From Flavobacteriales bacterium (GTDB lineage Bacteria; Bacteroidota; Bacteroidia; Flavobacteriales; BACL11): 64,000 bases of DNA. The position numbers were made by a program, and so were the translations under genes. The notes below the pieces were generated by a model. It saw only the letters and a list, made by a program, of their open reading frames with translations. It did not search any database and was not told the origin of the DNA. The DNA is taken from positions 12,988 through 76,987 of the forward strand of contig NZWA01000041.1 of the NCBI GenBank assembly GCA_002697505.1, read 5' to 3'. Below are positions 53,667 to 63,298 of the stretch, in pieces (position 1 is the first letter of the stretch; each line of letters begins with the position of its first letter).

Positions 53667-55721
53667 TTAATTTAGAGCCATAAAGCCAACAAAAATTCTC
53701 ATAGTCGGAGTTTTTTGGCCAAACTGTGTTGCTCTAGCATTAGTAGAACCTATATTAAGGACAGCTTTTTCTTGAGTAAGCTCTACGATTTTAACCGTAG
53801 CTTCATCATTAGATTCTGAAAAAACTTTAAGTGTTCCGTCTTCTAAAATATAAGGCGTAATTACAGGTATGTAATCTTTAGGCTCTTTAAATGAAAAGGT
53901 AATTTGTTCATTAGGGTATTGTTCTGTGAGAAGATTTTTTTCAACTCTAACATTACTAAGGCTGCCATTAACCACATCTATATAAGAGTAGCATCTGAAA
54001 GCCTGAGATCTAAAACCCTCATCAACAGCAGCTTTTTTATAAATCGTCATAGACGATATTGTTAACTGGTCTTTGTTGAAAGTATTTTTGCCATCTATCT
54101 CTAGACCGTTAAACTGAGATATGGGAGGGGCGACTTTGCTAAAAGATAAATCTTTTTCGCCGAGTATGCTTTCTACTTCTTTTCCGTCGACTGAACCTAT
54201 AATAGGATTACCATCTGCCGTAAAATGTTTCCTAAGATGCAGATTATCAAAAATACCTATGATTATGTTAGAATCTAAAATAGTATTAGTTGAAAAAGCA
54301 TTGGGCGCAGGTATAGAAAGAATTAAATCAGAAGAAGTATCGTTAAAATTTTCTGCAAGTACAAAAGTTCTATTTACATCTACTACAGTATCTTCAACTG
54401 TAACTTTTTGCACAGAACCGTTGCTTAAATTTATTTCTTCTGGATTTAAATTAAACGGCTGGTCTGCATAGTATATAACAACTCCGGCCATAGATTCAAA
54501 AGTTTCGTCTATTATCTCTGCTTCAGATTTAACAGAAGATTTTGTGGCGGTATCAATACTCTTTCTAAAGTCTAATATAATATTACCTTCTTCAGAAAGC
54601 TTAGGTTCAATAATGTATGGGATTGCTCTATCAAAACCTTCTTGCGGACTGACAAAACTTTCTCTGTCGCTATACTCGTTTAGAAAAAATATACTTTCGG
54701 GCTTTACTATTTCGACTTCTAAAATATCATATCCGCCGTTTTCAAAGTTGCCTTCTTTGCCTTCATTAATAGTATTGTCATGTAAGACATTACCAGCGCT
54801 AGTTTTTAAAGTGTCTTTATTATATGCCTCAATTACTAAATCAAACTTTCTAAGTGGCAGCTTTTCTTTTTTAAGTTTATTTGTTACGACGAAACTATTT
54901 TCTTCATCTTTATGATGCGTTTCACCTTCTGCTATATTTTTTATTCCTATCTCTGAATTAAAAAAAGAAGAAAAAATAAACTCTCCCTTGATCAAGTCTT
55001 GGTTGTAAAATTCATAAAGTATGTTAGGACTCGGCTGATTGTTGGGGCTTACTTCTCTTATGGTGGCTCTAGTTAGTCCCTTGAAAGTTAAATTAGAGGC
55101 AGCAGACGGAGGCGCAGACGCTTTGTAGGTAAAAGAGGGGCTGTCTTCATTTCTTATTTTTGCAACACTTGTATTGTCTCCTATCTGTTTACTAGCAGGA
55201 CTTCCGTCTAAACCTTCTGCTTCTCCGTTCAACGTCAATGCGTATATCTTCAACTGTTCCGTAATGTCCACAGCATCAACGTCATCGTCTACTTTAACAC
55301 CGCCTTCGCTGCTTCCTGTGCTGCCCGAGCTATCTGCGTCCACAGCGTCTTGATCTTGTCTCGGCGGGTAGTAAACTGGCCCAAAAAATTTACCATCTAA
55401 TACAGACCAAATAGAAAAGAAATACCTGCCCGTCTTTTCTGCGAAATATGTAAACTTGTAAGTTTGAAAATCTTCTAGTTTTAAGTTCTCGTCATTTGGA
55501 GAAGAGGTAAGAAAATCTCTTCCATCAATAGTAAAAAAAGTTCCCCCTAATCCGTTATCTATATTGTTCTGTTCTGTTTCAGACTTTTGAGATGAAAAAG
55601 TAGTAGAAGAAAAGTCAGTGCCAAACTTGACCAAAAGTATAAACTCATCGTACTCTTTATAATCATACTCGTCATTTTCTCCGTTATACGAGTCCCAGTA
55701 TATGTTTATTTTTTTAGACAT
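53667..55721 (-). CDS. Large tail-tip protein, unknown function
   Basis: This 684-residue, acidic, beta-rich protein lies three bases downstream of the J-like gene in the minus-strand unit. Residues about 20-125 look like an immunoglobulin-like sandwich (EFILLVKFGTDFSSTTFSS, FTYFAEKTGRYFFSIWSVLDGKFFGP). A low-complexity Asp/Ser/Gly linker (about 120-150) and several further beta domains follow. Proteins after J in siphophage operons are often fibres or tip-attached subunits. No catalytic residues are recognised. Confidence 0.6.
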   Translation of the reverse strand: MSKKINIYWDSYNGENDEYDYKEYDEFILLVKFGTDFSSTTFSSQKSETEQNNIDNGLGGTFFTIDGRDFLTSSPNDENLKLEDFQTYKFTYFAEKTGRYFFSIWSVLDGKFFGPVYYPPRQDQDAVDADSSGSTGSSEGGVKVDDDVDAVDITEQLKIYALTLNGEAEGLDGSPASKQIGDNTSVAKIRNEDSPSFTYKASAPPSAASNLTFKGLTRATIREVSPNNQPSPNILYEFYNQDLIKGEFIFSSFFNSEIGIKNIAEGETHHKDEENSFVVTNKLKKEKLPLRKFDLVIEAYNKDTLKTSAGNVLHDNTINEGKEGNFENGGYDILEVEIVKPESIFFLNEYSDRESFVSPQEGFDRAIPYIIEPKLSEEGNIILDFRKSIDTATKSSVKSEAEIIDETFESMAGVVIYYADQPFNLNPEEINLSNGSVQKVTVEDTVVDVNRTFVLAENFNDTSSDLILSIPAPNAFSTNTILDSNIIIGIFDNLHLRKHFTADGNPIIGSVDGKEVESILGEKDLSFSKVAPPISQFNGLEIDGKNTFNKDQLTISSMTIYKKAAVDEGFRSQAFRCYSYIDVVNGSLSNVRVEKNLLTEQYPNEQITFSFKEPKDYIPVITPYILEDGTLKVFSESNDEATVKIVELTQEKAVLNIGSTNARATQFGQKTPTMRIFVGFMALN

Positions 55722-55724
55722 GGT

Positions 55725-58700
55725 TTATTGGTCTGAAAATCTTCTTGGTACTATTTTCTCTGTTCCGGTTTCTGGGTCAGAAGGGTTGTCAGATCTGTCA
55801 TCTTCTATATTACCTTCATAAAACAAGCTAGTTGAGGTTGAGGCTATTTGGGTATGTTTAAAGGAAGGAGCTAAATCTATATGCACGTTATAGCTTTTGA
55901 TTGTAGTTCCTTGTAGGTCGACACTATTGTATTCTTTGCAATCATTTACAGCAAGATAGCCATCAACCATTGTTAACCCAGAATCATTTAGGCCGTGGCC
56001 AAAAGTAAACGATGTAGTTAGTTTCGAAGAGTTATCTGAGTTAACATCTATACCTCTGCCTTCTTCAGTTTTATATTTTCTTTTATCATTATCTTCTCTG
56101 GTTTCAAGACCTCTAACGTACAGACACTCTGTTCTGTCGTCTGCAACTACGTTTCCGTCTTGGTCATGAGTAACTTTTATCTTTCCGGGATACTCAACAG
56201 GCATATAGGTAGAAGTAGATATTCCTTTTTCTGTATAGTCATCTACAGTAACAAAGTATTTGTCTATGTAGTCTTTAGGTGTTTTATATAATTTTGGAGC
56301 TATCTTGGAATCTACTCTAGTGTTATCAGCTTCTGGGTGATTAAGTACCACGGCTGGAGACTGATTGCATGTGTTAGCTTCTCCCGGTAACAGTGAAGGT
56401 ATATCGTTCAAGTTAACAGCGAAAGTATATCTATAGCCGTTTTGGTCATGGCAATCTAGCACTTCGCCCGCTGAATCTAAATCAAACTCAGGAGAAACGC
56501 TTACTGTAAACATGGCATATTGACCGGGGTGTATGTAGTCCAAAAGCTCTTTATCACCTTTTTCTAGAATAGAGTTATATTGGGCTTTGTTGCTAAAAGT
56601 AGTTTTTGGAAAGAAGGTAAACTCAAAATCTTCGTTGTAGTTTTCTCCGCAGAAGTTTAATTTAGCAAAGTCTGCATAATTTTTTACTATTTTTTGAGTT
56701 TGTTCAGATTTGTCGACTATTGCATCAATATACTCAAAATTAACGTCCGCAAAAGGTTCATAGCTATCATCGGCATCACATAAGCATCCCTCTTGATAGG
56801 CAAGTTTTCCATTTTCTTGTTGACGATTAGAGCTAAGATTTGAAAAAGAAAAGTCGCGTATATCTTTAGTGGCTTCATCTCTTCTCTCTACAGGAATTAC
56901 GTTTCCGTCGTCATCTCTTAGAAAATCTGGGAAAACATAAAGCGCGTGTTGTATCAAAACTTTGTATTTTTGATTAGGTGGAGCAACCCAGTATACATTG
57001 CCATTTTTTATATTTTCTGAGCTGTAGCTTCCATTAAAAGCATGGCCTATATGGGTATTATCTTTTGGATCATTACATTTGTCTTTTGCTGTAACAGAGT
57101 CGTCCCACTCTATTGTTCTTAAAGACTCTTTAGTTAAGTCTCTCAACCCGTAGGAGGCGGGGAAAACTCTATCAACCACGACATATCCTAGGGACTCAAG
57201 ATACTCTTGGCTATGCTCGCAATAATCATCTACGACATATCTAAGCCTGCTGCCTGCTATAGCGTCAGATTCATTATCGAAAGCTAGTTTTCTATCAACT
57301 AAGTAAAAGTCTCCATACTGATCTGTTTTTTCAGAGTACTCAAAATAAAAGGATTCGCCGCGATTGGCAAAATAAGTTAATGAGTTGTAATAATCCAAAG
57401 CTGCTTGTTGGTTGGCTTCTGTAGACATATTACCAAACACATCTTCGTCGTTTACAGGTTTGATTTTGTAATTGCTAGCAACTTGGTCCTCTAATCCTTG
57501 AGAGGGGCTGAAGTCTCCTAAATTAATATTTAGTTTAAACTTCATTGGGAAGAACCTTTCGTTTGTAAAGTTGACAGGCGTTTCTGGTTTAGGTTCAGTT
57601 ATCTCGGTAGGCTTAACACATATTCCCTCTTCTTGAATATCTTTGCAGCTTCTGTCTTTATAAAACTCCCCTTTAAGCTCATCACATTCACTTCTTTTTA
57701 AGTTATTAAAGCAAGAGTTTGTATCTCCGTTACTAACACAGCACGCCCCTTCATCAGATGGATCATATTCGAAAGGAGGAGGGGTCTTCTTTTCTTCTGT
57801 TTCGTTAGGCTTTTCTACATCGTTTTCATCAACTCTTACGTTTTCAACAGGGCCGCCTATGCTCGAGCCATAATCTACCACAGGCGGTGCAGTAGATTCG
57901 TATACTTCCATATTATGCTCTATAGCTGTAATATCATACTTGCTATCATTCTCAATAATATTTACAACTTTAAAAGTTTGCTGTTCTCCAGAAGCTAGTT
58001 CGTCATTGAGAGTGTAATTTCTATTCCTCGTCTTATCTTTATATCTGGGTTCTATAGACCAAATTAAGTTAGCTCCATCTGGATTAGTATATTCAGAAGA
58101 GTAAGCACCTGTGTTACCAGCGGCCAAGTCTCCTATAACAGAAGAGTTGTTGTACCCAGTAATAGAGTACCCAGTGAAATCAAGCCCGCTTTGATGTAAG
58201 CTGTCAAAAAATATTTTTGTTACTATGCCACTACCGCTGACTGAAAAATCTGAATGATAATTTCCAGTGAAAGGTAAAGCCTGAAAACCACTAAAGTAAA
58301 TATTCTGAACTTGATTTTTTCTTATCTCTGGATAGTCGGCAGAAGTTAAAGCTTCGTCTGTATTGTCTGCGCTAACCGTTATAGTTTCTACGGTAGTGGT
58401 CTTTGTTTCGCTTGCTGTTCTAGTTCTAGTTTCAAAGGTTTTAACTTTTTTAATGTGATTAAATTGAAAAATATCTTGAAATGCAGTAGTGGGTTGAGAT
58501 GGCGTAGTTTCTCTATATTCAACTCTAGAACTAAGGTGTAGCTTGTTTACGTCTGTAGCAGCAGCATAAGCTGTAATAGGATGTATGACTTTTACTACAA
58601 GAGAGGTGACCCCTGCAGGTTTTATAAATTTAAGAGATATTTGTTTTGCACTATTAATTAGCAATAAGTTCTCAGAGCTTTTATTGCTTGACTGATGCAC

Positions 58701-61631
58701 ATTAGCGCTAAAAGGTATGCGGTGACTAAAAGCATCTTCTTTAGCGTCTAAGTAAGCTATTTCTTCTTGTGCCAAAGATCTAGTTTCATCAGAGACGTCG
58801 GGGTCGGTGCTGTAAAACTGTAAACAGTCAAATATATCACCGTTTCTTCTAGTACTAATTTGAGCTCCTTCGCGAATTGCACCCTCTCCGTGGGTCATTT
58901 GTTTTTGAGCTTTTTCTCTAAGCTGCGTTTGAGCTCTAGCGGTTCTTACTCCGCCTAATTGCATTATTGATTGAGTTTCTGCTCCTATATATTTAGTTTC
59001 TGCTATTACATTTCCATCTTGGTCTTCAATAACTATTCTTTTAGGAAACCCGGGCTTAGAGCTTTCTCTTACTTTACCGTCGAAATATTCTTTTTTCTTG
59101 GCGCCGTTTTGATAAGAGCTAAAGCCAAAAGAAAACTCTGCTTTACCTTCTGCAACGCTAATAGTTTTAGTAGTCGTAAAAATATTAGTGTTATCTATGC
59201 TGTCATTAAAGTTATCGCTTAATCTGCCTGCTAGACTCATGCCGGGAGACTTGGGCGATGTGTCCTCTAAAGAAAAAAGGTTAACTGGAGAATCTATAAC
59301 AGTTTCAATTTCTTCTGTTATATTTTCGCCTTCGGTCTCAGTAGTTGTTTCTAAAGTTACATCTTCGACGCAATTAGAAGGAGTTATTTGAGAAGCTTCA
59401 TAATAGTTAGTTGGTGTCAGTATTGATAGCTTGTACTCTGTATCAGGAACAAAATGTATAGGCTTATCTATGACTATTGCATTGCCCGTAACAAGCATTG
59501 ACCCGTTGTCATCTGCTCTGTCATAAGTTGAATATAGGCCGCTGGGTATAACGCCAGTCGCAGTTTCTTCAACTTTTAAAGTTCTGCCTGCCAGCTTTCT
59601 GTCATTTCTAAACTCATCATATATTGTAATAACATCTCCGGGCCTGATGTAGTTACCTTCGTTGCCTGCTGTAAATGCTACAGTTTCTGTTTGCAAAACT
59701 TCACTTCTTAGTATCCACTCACCAAATCTTTTTGCTTGGCCTTCGCTTGTGCATCCTATGGCGCTAGTCTCTATCTCTTTAATTCCATATCTTTGTATAC
59801 CAAGTTGGTCTTCGGTATAACATATAGAAGGTTGATAAAGATTATTTTTGTCATTGTATCTAACAATAGCTACCGTATGTCTAGCTCGTTTTGCCGACGA
59901 AGAATATACAAAGTTACCATCTACAACATTAGAGTTGTTAAAAAGATAAATAGGCAGCTTTGGCCTATCTTGAGAAACATATATGCCGCCAAAAGCAAAA
60001 TAAACTATAGCTCTGAACGCAGATGCTAAATCATTTACAACTTTATAAGCTTCTTCTCTAGATGTGATAATATGATTAAGAGTGAATCTGGGCTCAAGTC
60101 CACCTTTGCCATCAGCAACAAGTACGTCGCAATATTTAGCTATTTCATACAGTGTCCACTTGTCAACAATGTCACTATCTATATACTCACCTAAGCCGTA
60201 TCTGTTATTGGTAATTAAATCGTAAAAACACCACGCAGGGTTATTTGTCCACTCTTTTCTAGCTTCAAAACAACCATCCCAATACCCTAAAGGTTCTGTA
60301 TAAGTTCTTAGTATAGGGTCATAGGTGTTGGGTATTTTTACTTTTTGTAATTTTGTTTCATAGGCTCTGCTAGGCAGCCTGCTGAAAAATTCTGCATTAA
60401 ATTTAGAATAAACCATACTGCAGTATGGATATCTAATTACAGAGTCGTATATTTCTACTATAGAATCTACAAAAGATTCATTTTTAAGATAGGAATGAAC
60501 AGAGTCAGGGGTGAGGCGGATAATTTTAATTTCCCAGCCTTGAAAGTATTTATAAAATTTACTATCTCTTGGGTTTTCTTTTTTCCAAATGCCTTTTCTA
60601 AAGTCTATCTCAACACTTCTTAAATACGGTTCTTCTATTTTACCGAAGATTACGTCGTCCACATCAGGAATACTTTTCCATGGAACAAATAAATCTTCTG
60701 CGCTGGGAGTTTTTGCAGTATCTGAGCTAGTTATAATGTTTCTTGTATCGTATACAGGTCTAGTGTATATTTGATATCTAATTTTTCTAGCCTTTTGATC
60801 GCCTTGGCCAAATGTGAGCTGTGCGTTTTGATGCTTTTCTTTTTTGTCGAAAAAGCTCTGCCTGCCTTTGCCTTGTGGCGGAACAATAGCGTTATCATAA
60901 GGGTCGTCAAAAAGAGTTTCCATCAATCTAGGAATCTTTATATTGACTTGTATGGCGACACACTCTTTATTTAAGACATTATATACTTTTGCATTTCTGT
61001 CTATTTCCCCAAGTAAAGTTGGCGGATTATTAACTTCTTCTTCGCCACCTCCGCCAAAGTCTTCTGAGCCATAAGCTTTGTTATAATCGTTATTAGTATT
61101 TTCAACTAATTTAGGAGACCTATACCCCGGCGTTTTTTCTGGAGTAGAAAGGTCTATAGAAGGACCAAAAAGTCTGTCTCCTAAAGACCTAAAAACAGAA
61201 AGCTCAAAATCATTAACACCTTTAGAGTTTGCTTGATTAGGTAGACTGTCGTTAAGGGAGGGTATTTCTCCTTGCGGTATACCTTTAACCCAGTTTAAAT
61301 TTACTTCTTGAAAATTATAAAAGCCATCTTTATCAACGACAGGAACTTCATTCCAGTAAACTGAGCGTAAAAAGCCTAAGTCAGTTTTACAGTTACCGTT
61401 TTCATCTAGCGCTGTGTAAGCTGTAAATTTTGAATCATCATATCCTACATTACCTTCCTGCCCTTGGAATCTATATTCTCCGCTAACAATACCTTCTATT
61501 TCGCCTTCGCAGATTAAGTCAGCAATAACAACTTCGCTTACCGCAGAGTATAATCCTGTTTCTCCAGAATGAAAAACACCTGCTTCATCTGTAATAGGCG
61601 GTCTTGATACGCGTGGATCCTTTTTACCCAT
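55725..61631 (-). CDS. Tail tip / central fibre protein (lambda J-like)
   Basis: This 1,968-residue protein is the probable host-specificity hub at the tail tip. The N-terminal region matches J-like proteins (SEVVIADLICEGEIEGIVSG, LRSVYWNEVPVVDKDGFYNFQEV). It is followed by the long tip core with YCSMVYSKFNAEFFSRLPSR, CFYDLITNNRYGLG and VNDLASAFRAIVYFAFGGIYVSQDRP. A small Cys-rich insert, starting GACCV, lies at about residues 1295-1337 with eight Cys. The C-terminal part is acidic and beta-rich and may carry receptor-binding loops. It is much longer than lambda J (1,132 residues). The genes I, K and L precede it in transcription order as in lambda. Confidence 0.85.
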   Translation of the reverse strand: MGKKDPRVSRPPITDEAGVFHSGETGLYSAVSEVVIADLICEGEIEGIVSGEYRFQGQEGNVGYDDSKFTAYTALDENGNCKTDLGFLRSVYWNEVPVVDKDGFYNFQEVNLNWVKGIPQGEIPSLNDSLPNQANSKGVNDFELSVFRSLGDRLFGPSIDLSTPEKTPGYRSPKLVENTNNDYNKAYGSEDFGGGGEEEVNNPPTLLGEIDRNAKVYNVLNKECVAIQVNIKIPRLMETLFDDPYDNAIVPPQGKGRQSFFDKKEKHQNAQLTFGQGDQKARKIRYQIYTRPVYDTRNIITSSDTAKTPSAEDLFVPWKSIPDVDDVIFGKIEEPYLRSVEIDFRKGIWKKENPRDSKFYKYFQGWEIKIIRLTPDSVHSYLKNESFVDSIVEIYDSVIRYPYCSMVYSKFNAEFFSRLPSRAYETKLQKVKIPNTYDPILRTYTEPLGYWDGCFEARKEWTNNPAWCFYDLITNNRYGLGEYIDSDIVDKWTLYEIAKYCDVLVADGKGGLEPRFTLNHIITSREEAYKVVNDLASAFRAIVYFAFGGIYVSQDRPKLPIYLFNNSNVVDGNFVYSSSAKRARHTVAIVRYNDKNNLYQPSICYTEDQLGIQRYGIKEIETSAIGCTSEGQAKRFGEWILRSEVLQTETVAFTAGNEGNYIRPGDVITIYDEFRNDRKLAGRTLKVEETATGVIPSGLYSTYDRADDNGSMLVTGNAIVIDKPIHFVPDTEYKLSILTPTNYYEASQITPSNCVEDVTLETTTETEGENITEEIETVIDSPVNLFSLEDTSPKSPGMSLAGRLSDNFNDSIDNTNIFTTTKTISVAEGKAEFSFGFSSYQNGAKKKEYFDGKVRESSKPGFPKRIVIEDQDGNVIAETKYIGAETQSIMQLGGVRTARAQTQLREKAQKQMTHGEGAIREGAQISTRRNGDIFDCLQFYSTDPDVSDETRSLAQEEIAYLDAKEDAFSHRIPFSANVHQSSNKSSENLLLINSAKQISLKFIKPAGVTSLVVKVIHPITAYAAATDVNKLHLSSRVEYRETTPSQPTTAFQDIFQFNHIKKVKTFETRTRTASETKTTTVETITVSADNTDEALTSADYPEIRKNQVQNIYFSGFQALPFTGNYHSDFSVSGSGIVTKIFFDSLHQSGLDFTGYSITGYNNSSVIGDLAAGNTGAYSSEYTNPDGANLIWSIEPRYKDKTRNRNYTLNDELASGEQQTFKVVNIIENDSKYDITAIEHNMEVYESTAPPVVDYGSSIGGPVENVRVDENDVEKPNETEEKKTPPPFEYDPSDEGACCVSNGDTNSCFNNLKRSECDELKGEFYKDRSCKDIQEEGICVKPTEITEPKPETPVNFTNERFFPMKFKLNINLGDFSPSQGLEDQVASNYKIKPVNDEDVFGNMSTEANQQAALDYYNSLTYFANRGESFYFEYSEKTDQYGDFYLVDRKLAFDNESDAIAGSRLRYVVDDYCEHSQEYLESLGYVVVDRVFPASYGLRDLTKESLRTIEWDDSVTAKDKCNDPKDNTHIGHAFNGSYSSENIKNGNVYWVAPPNQKYKVLIQHALYVFPDFLRDDDGNVIPVERRDEATKDIRDFSFSNLSSNRQQENGKLAYQEGCLCDADDSYEPFADVNFEYIDAIVDKSEQTQKIVKNYADFAKLNFCGENYNEDFEFTFFPKTTFSNKAQYNSILEKGDKELLDYIHPGQYAMFTVSVSPEFDLDSAGEVLDCHDQNGYRYTFAVNLNDIPSLLPGEANTCNQSPAVVLNHPEADNTRVDSKIAPKLYKTPKDYIDKYFVTVDDYTEKGISTSTYMPVEYPGKIKVTHDQDGNVVADDRTECLYVRGLETREDNDKRKYKTEEGRGIDVNSDNSSKLTTSFTFGHGLNDSGLTMVDGYLAVNDCKEYNSVDLQGTTIKSYNVHIDLAPSFKHTQIASTSTSLFYEGNIEDDRSDNPSDPETGTEKIVPRRFSDQ

Positions 61632-61632
61632 A

Positions 61633-62565
61633 TTATCTTTCTTTAGCTTCTATTTTAATTTCATTTCCTACTGTAATGTAGTCGTCACCGTTGCTTACTA
61701 TTATAGTGTTATCGGGCACAGTTGAACTAACATAATTATTAGTAGGGTCACACTCATCTGGAGAGCCATCTGATTTACTCACTTGCTCTGCCCTAGTTTT
61801 CATAACAGTGTCTCCTAGGGTAGGGTTACCGGACTTGTCTTTTAAGTTATTGCCATAGTCGAGTCCGTAACCGTCGTAGCCCCAATAGTTTTTGAAAGGC
61901 ACGAAAGTTAATTTATCTGCGGACCTGTTCATATAGTTGCCATTTTTTTGGTCTTTGGTTTCTATGCTTGATTGTATGACATGACTCCCAACTAAAAGTC
62001 TTCCATAGCCTACGAAAACTGGCCCACCTTCTCTTACTGTATTGGCGGGGCCAGTAAATAGAAAAGACGGACGCCCACCGCCTTCTATCTGTCTAAAATC
62101 TTCAAACTCTGGCATGGGTGTAAGCAGGTTAGCTATACCTGCTGCCATAAGGCCAATGCCCGCCATAAGCAAAGCCGCGCCCATGGGGCCAGCTACAAAA
62201 AAACTTGCCACTACTAAAACGGCTCCTAGTATAGTAGTAAATGCGTCGCTTCCGGCCCCTTCAATGACAGGAATGACGTCAATAGTTTCTAAATCTCTTT
62301 TTAAAACTAATTCAGAGTGTTCCACGCCTTCTAGTTCGTTAATATTTCTGGAAGTATCGTGGACAAAATCTTTACCGTTTATAAGAACTCTATATTTAAT
62401 ATTTTTCTTATCATTCTCAATCAAGTTTGTATAAAGTTTTTTAGTCTGCTCTTGCACAGCTTTCATAGCCTCACTAACAGAATTTACGGAGAGTTTCCAA
62501 ATTTCTCTGCCGATAGCTTTGCCTAGCTCCCCGTGAAATTTTATAGTTGTTAGTTTATCGTCCAT
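61633..62565 (-). CDS. Tail tip assembly protein (lambda I-like)
   Basis: This 310-residue protein lies between the K-like and J-like genes. The N-terminal half is a ubiquitin-like beta-grasp region (LTTIKFHGELGKAIG, VNSVSEAMKAVQEQ, KYRVLINGKDF). It is followed by a hydrophobic Gly/Ala-rich segment (about residues 110-150, TTILGAVLVVASFFVAGP...LMAAGIANLL) and then PMPEFEDFR, GGGRPSFLFTGPANTVREGGPVFVGYGRLLVGS, the landmarks of gpI-type proteins. It overlaps the K-like gene by 11 bases. A GTGTATA motif lies 16 bases before its ATG inside the K-like gene, suggesting its own promoter. Confidence 0.82.
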   Translation of the reverse strand: MDDKLTTIKFHGELGKAIGREIWKLSVNSVSEAMKAVQEQTKKLYTNLIENDKKNIKYRVLINGKDFVHDTSRNINELEGVEHSELVLKRDLETIDVIPVIEGAGSDAFTTILGAVLVVASFFVAGPMGAALLMAGIGLMAAGIANLLTPMPEFEDFRQIEGGGRPSFLFTGPANTVREGGPVFVGYGRLLVGSHVIQSSIETKDQKNGNYMNRSADKLTFVPFKNYWGYDGYGLDYGNNLKDKSGNPTLGDTVMKTRAEQVSKSDGSPDECDPTNNYVSSTVPDNTIIVSNGDDYITVGNEIKIEAKER

Positions 62566-63298
62566 TGTTATATCTATACACTTGAGTTAAATTCTTAAAA
62601 TATTTATCAATCTTTTCACAATTAGGTCTTCTACCTATTTTGTGGTGGAGAAAATTATTGTTTGAAATATATACGCCAAAGTGATCCACATTATCTTTTA
62701 TAGAAAAACATAGGATGTCACCTTGTTTTAAATCTTCTATTGTATTAAAAGAAACTTTTATTAAATTTTTTTTATTTAACTCAAATGTTTCCTCAACAAA
62801 ACTTTTTGATTTAGCACGCCATTTAGAATCTCTATCGTTTAAAGATTTAGGCAGTAGCAGATTATACCCAACTGATTTATTTAAGTAGTCCTGAACTAAA
62901 GATATGCAGTCAGACTCTCCCCACTTAAATTTTTTTTCTAAAATTTCTATTTTTTCATGTTCGTGCCTGAAGACTTTAAAAGTATCAGAAGTTAAATCAT
63001 ACAAAACAAAGTCTATTTTATGTTTGAGGCTGTCTTCTTTATCTTTGAGAGAAAAATCTGGATTACCGTTTGTGTGAGAATGATAAATAGCTTTTATTTG
63101 CCCGAGATTAGAAGTTTTAAAATAATCTAAAGTGTCAACAGAGAAAGAAATATTTTTTTCCTTAGCTATGTTTCTGGCTTTTTTAGTTTTTACTAGGCCG
63201 GTGTCTTCGTCTGAATATAAAAAACCGCAACATTCTTTGGGAGTGTCTTCCAAAGCGTGATTTTTGATAAATTCACGATTTTCTTTATCTAAAATCAT
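62555..63298 (-). CDS. Tail tip peptidase (lambda K-like), JAMM plus NlpC/P60
   Basis: This 247-residue protein has two predicted hydrolase domains. The N-terminal JAMM/MPN zinc peptidase (residues 1-115) carries the full motif: E22 (PKECCG), then H73-S-H75, S83 and D86, with exact HxH-x7-S-xx-D spacing. The C-terminal NlpC/P60-type domain (about 120-247) has catalytic Cys131 in GESDCISL and His206 in VDHFGVYI. Together they could trim tail proteins and open peptidoglycan during DNA entry. It overlaps the L-like gene by four bases and the I-like gene by 11. All key residues are present, so both domains are probably active. Confidence 0.88.
   Translation of the reverse strand: MILDKENREFIKNHALEDTPKECCGFLYSDEDTGLVKTKKARNIAKEKNISFSVDTLDYFKTSNLGQIKAIYHSHTNGNPDFSLKDKEDSLKHKIDFVLYDLTSDTFKVFRHEHEKIEILEKKFKWGESDCISLVQDYLNKSVGYNLLLPKSLNDRDSKWRAKSKSFVEETFELNKKNLIKVSFNTIEDLKQGDILCFSIKDNVDHFGVYISNNNFLHHKIGRRPNCEKIDKYFKNLTQVYRYNNGR
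62571..62581 (-). promoter_or_regulatory. GTGTATAGATA motif on minus strand
   Basis: It lies 16 bases before the ATG of the I-like gene, on the coding strand of that gene. It is the only clear member of the motif set on the minus strand and has the same spacing as plus-strand sites. Confidence 0.5.

Noticed and set aside
54121..54915. Plus-strand frames opposite the tail-tip genes
   Set aside because: Leu/Ser-rich mirrors of acidic coding sequence, without ribosome binding sites or motif sites.
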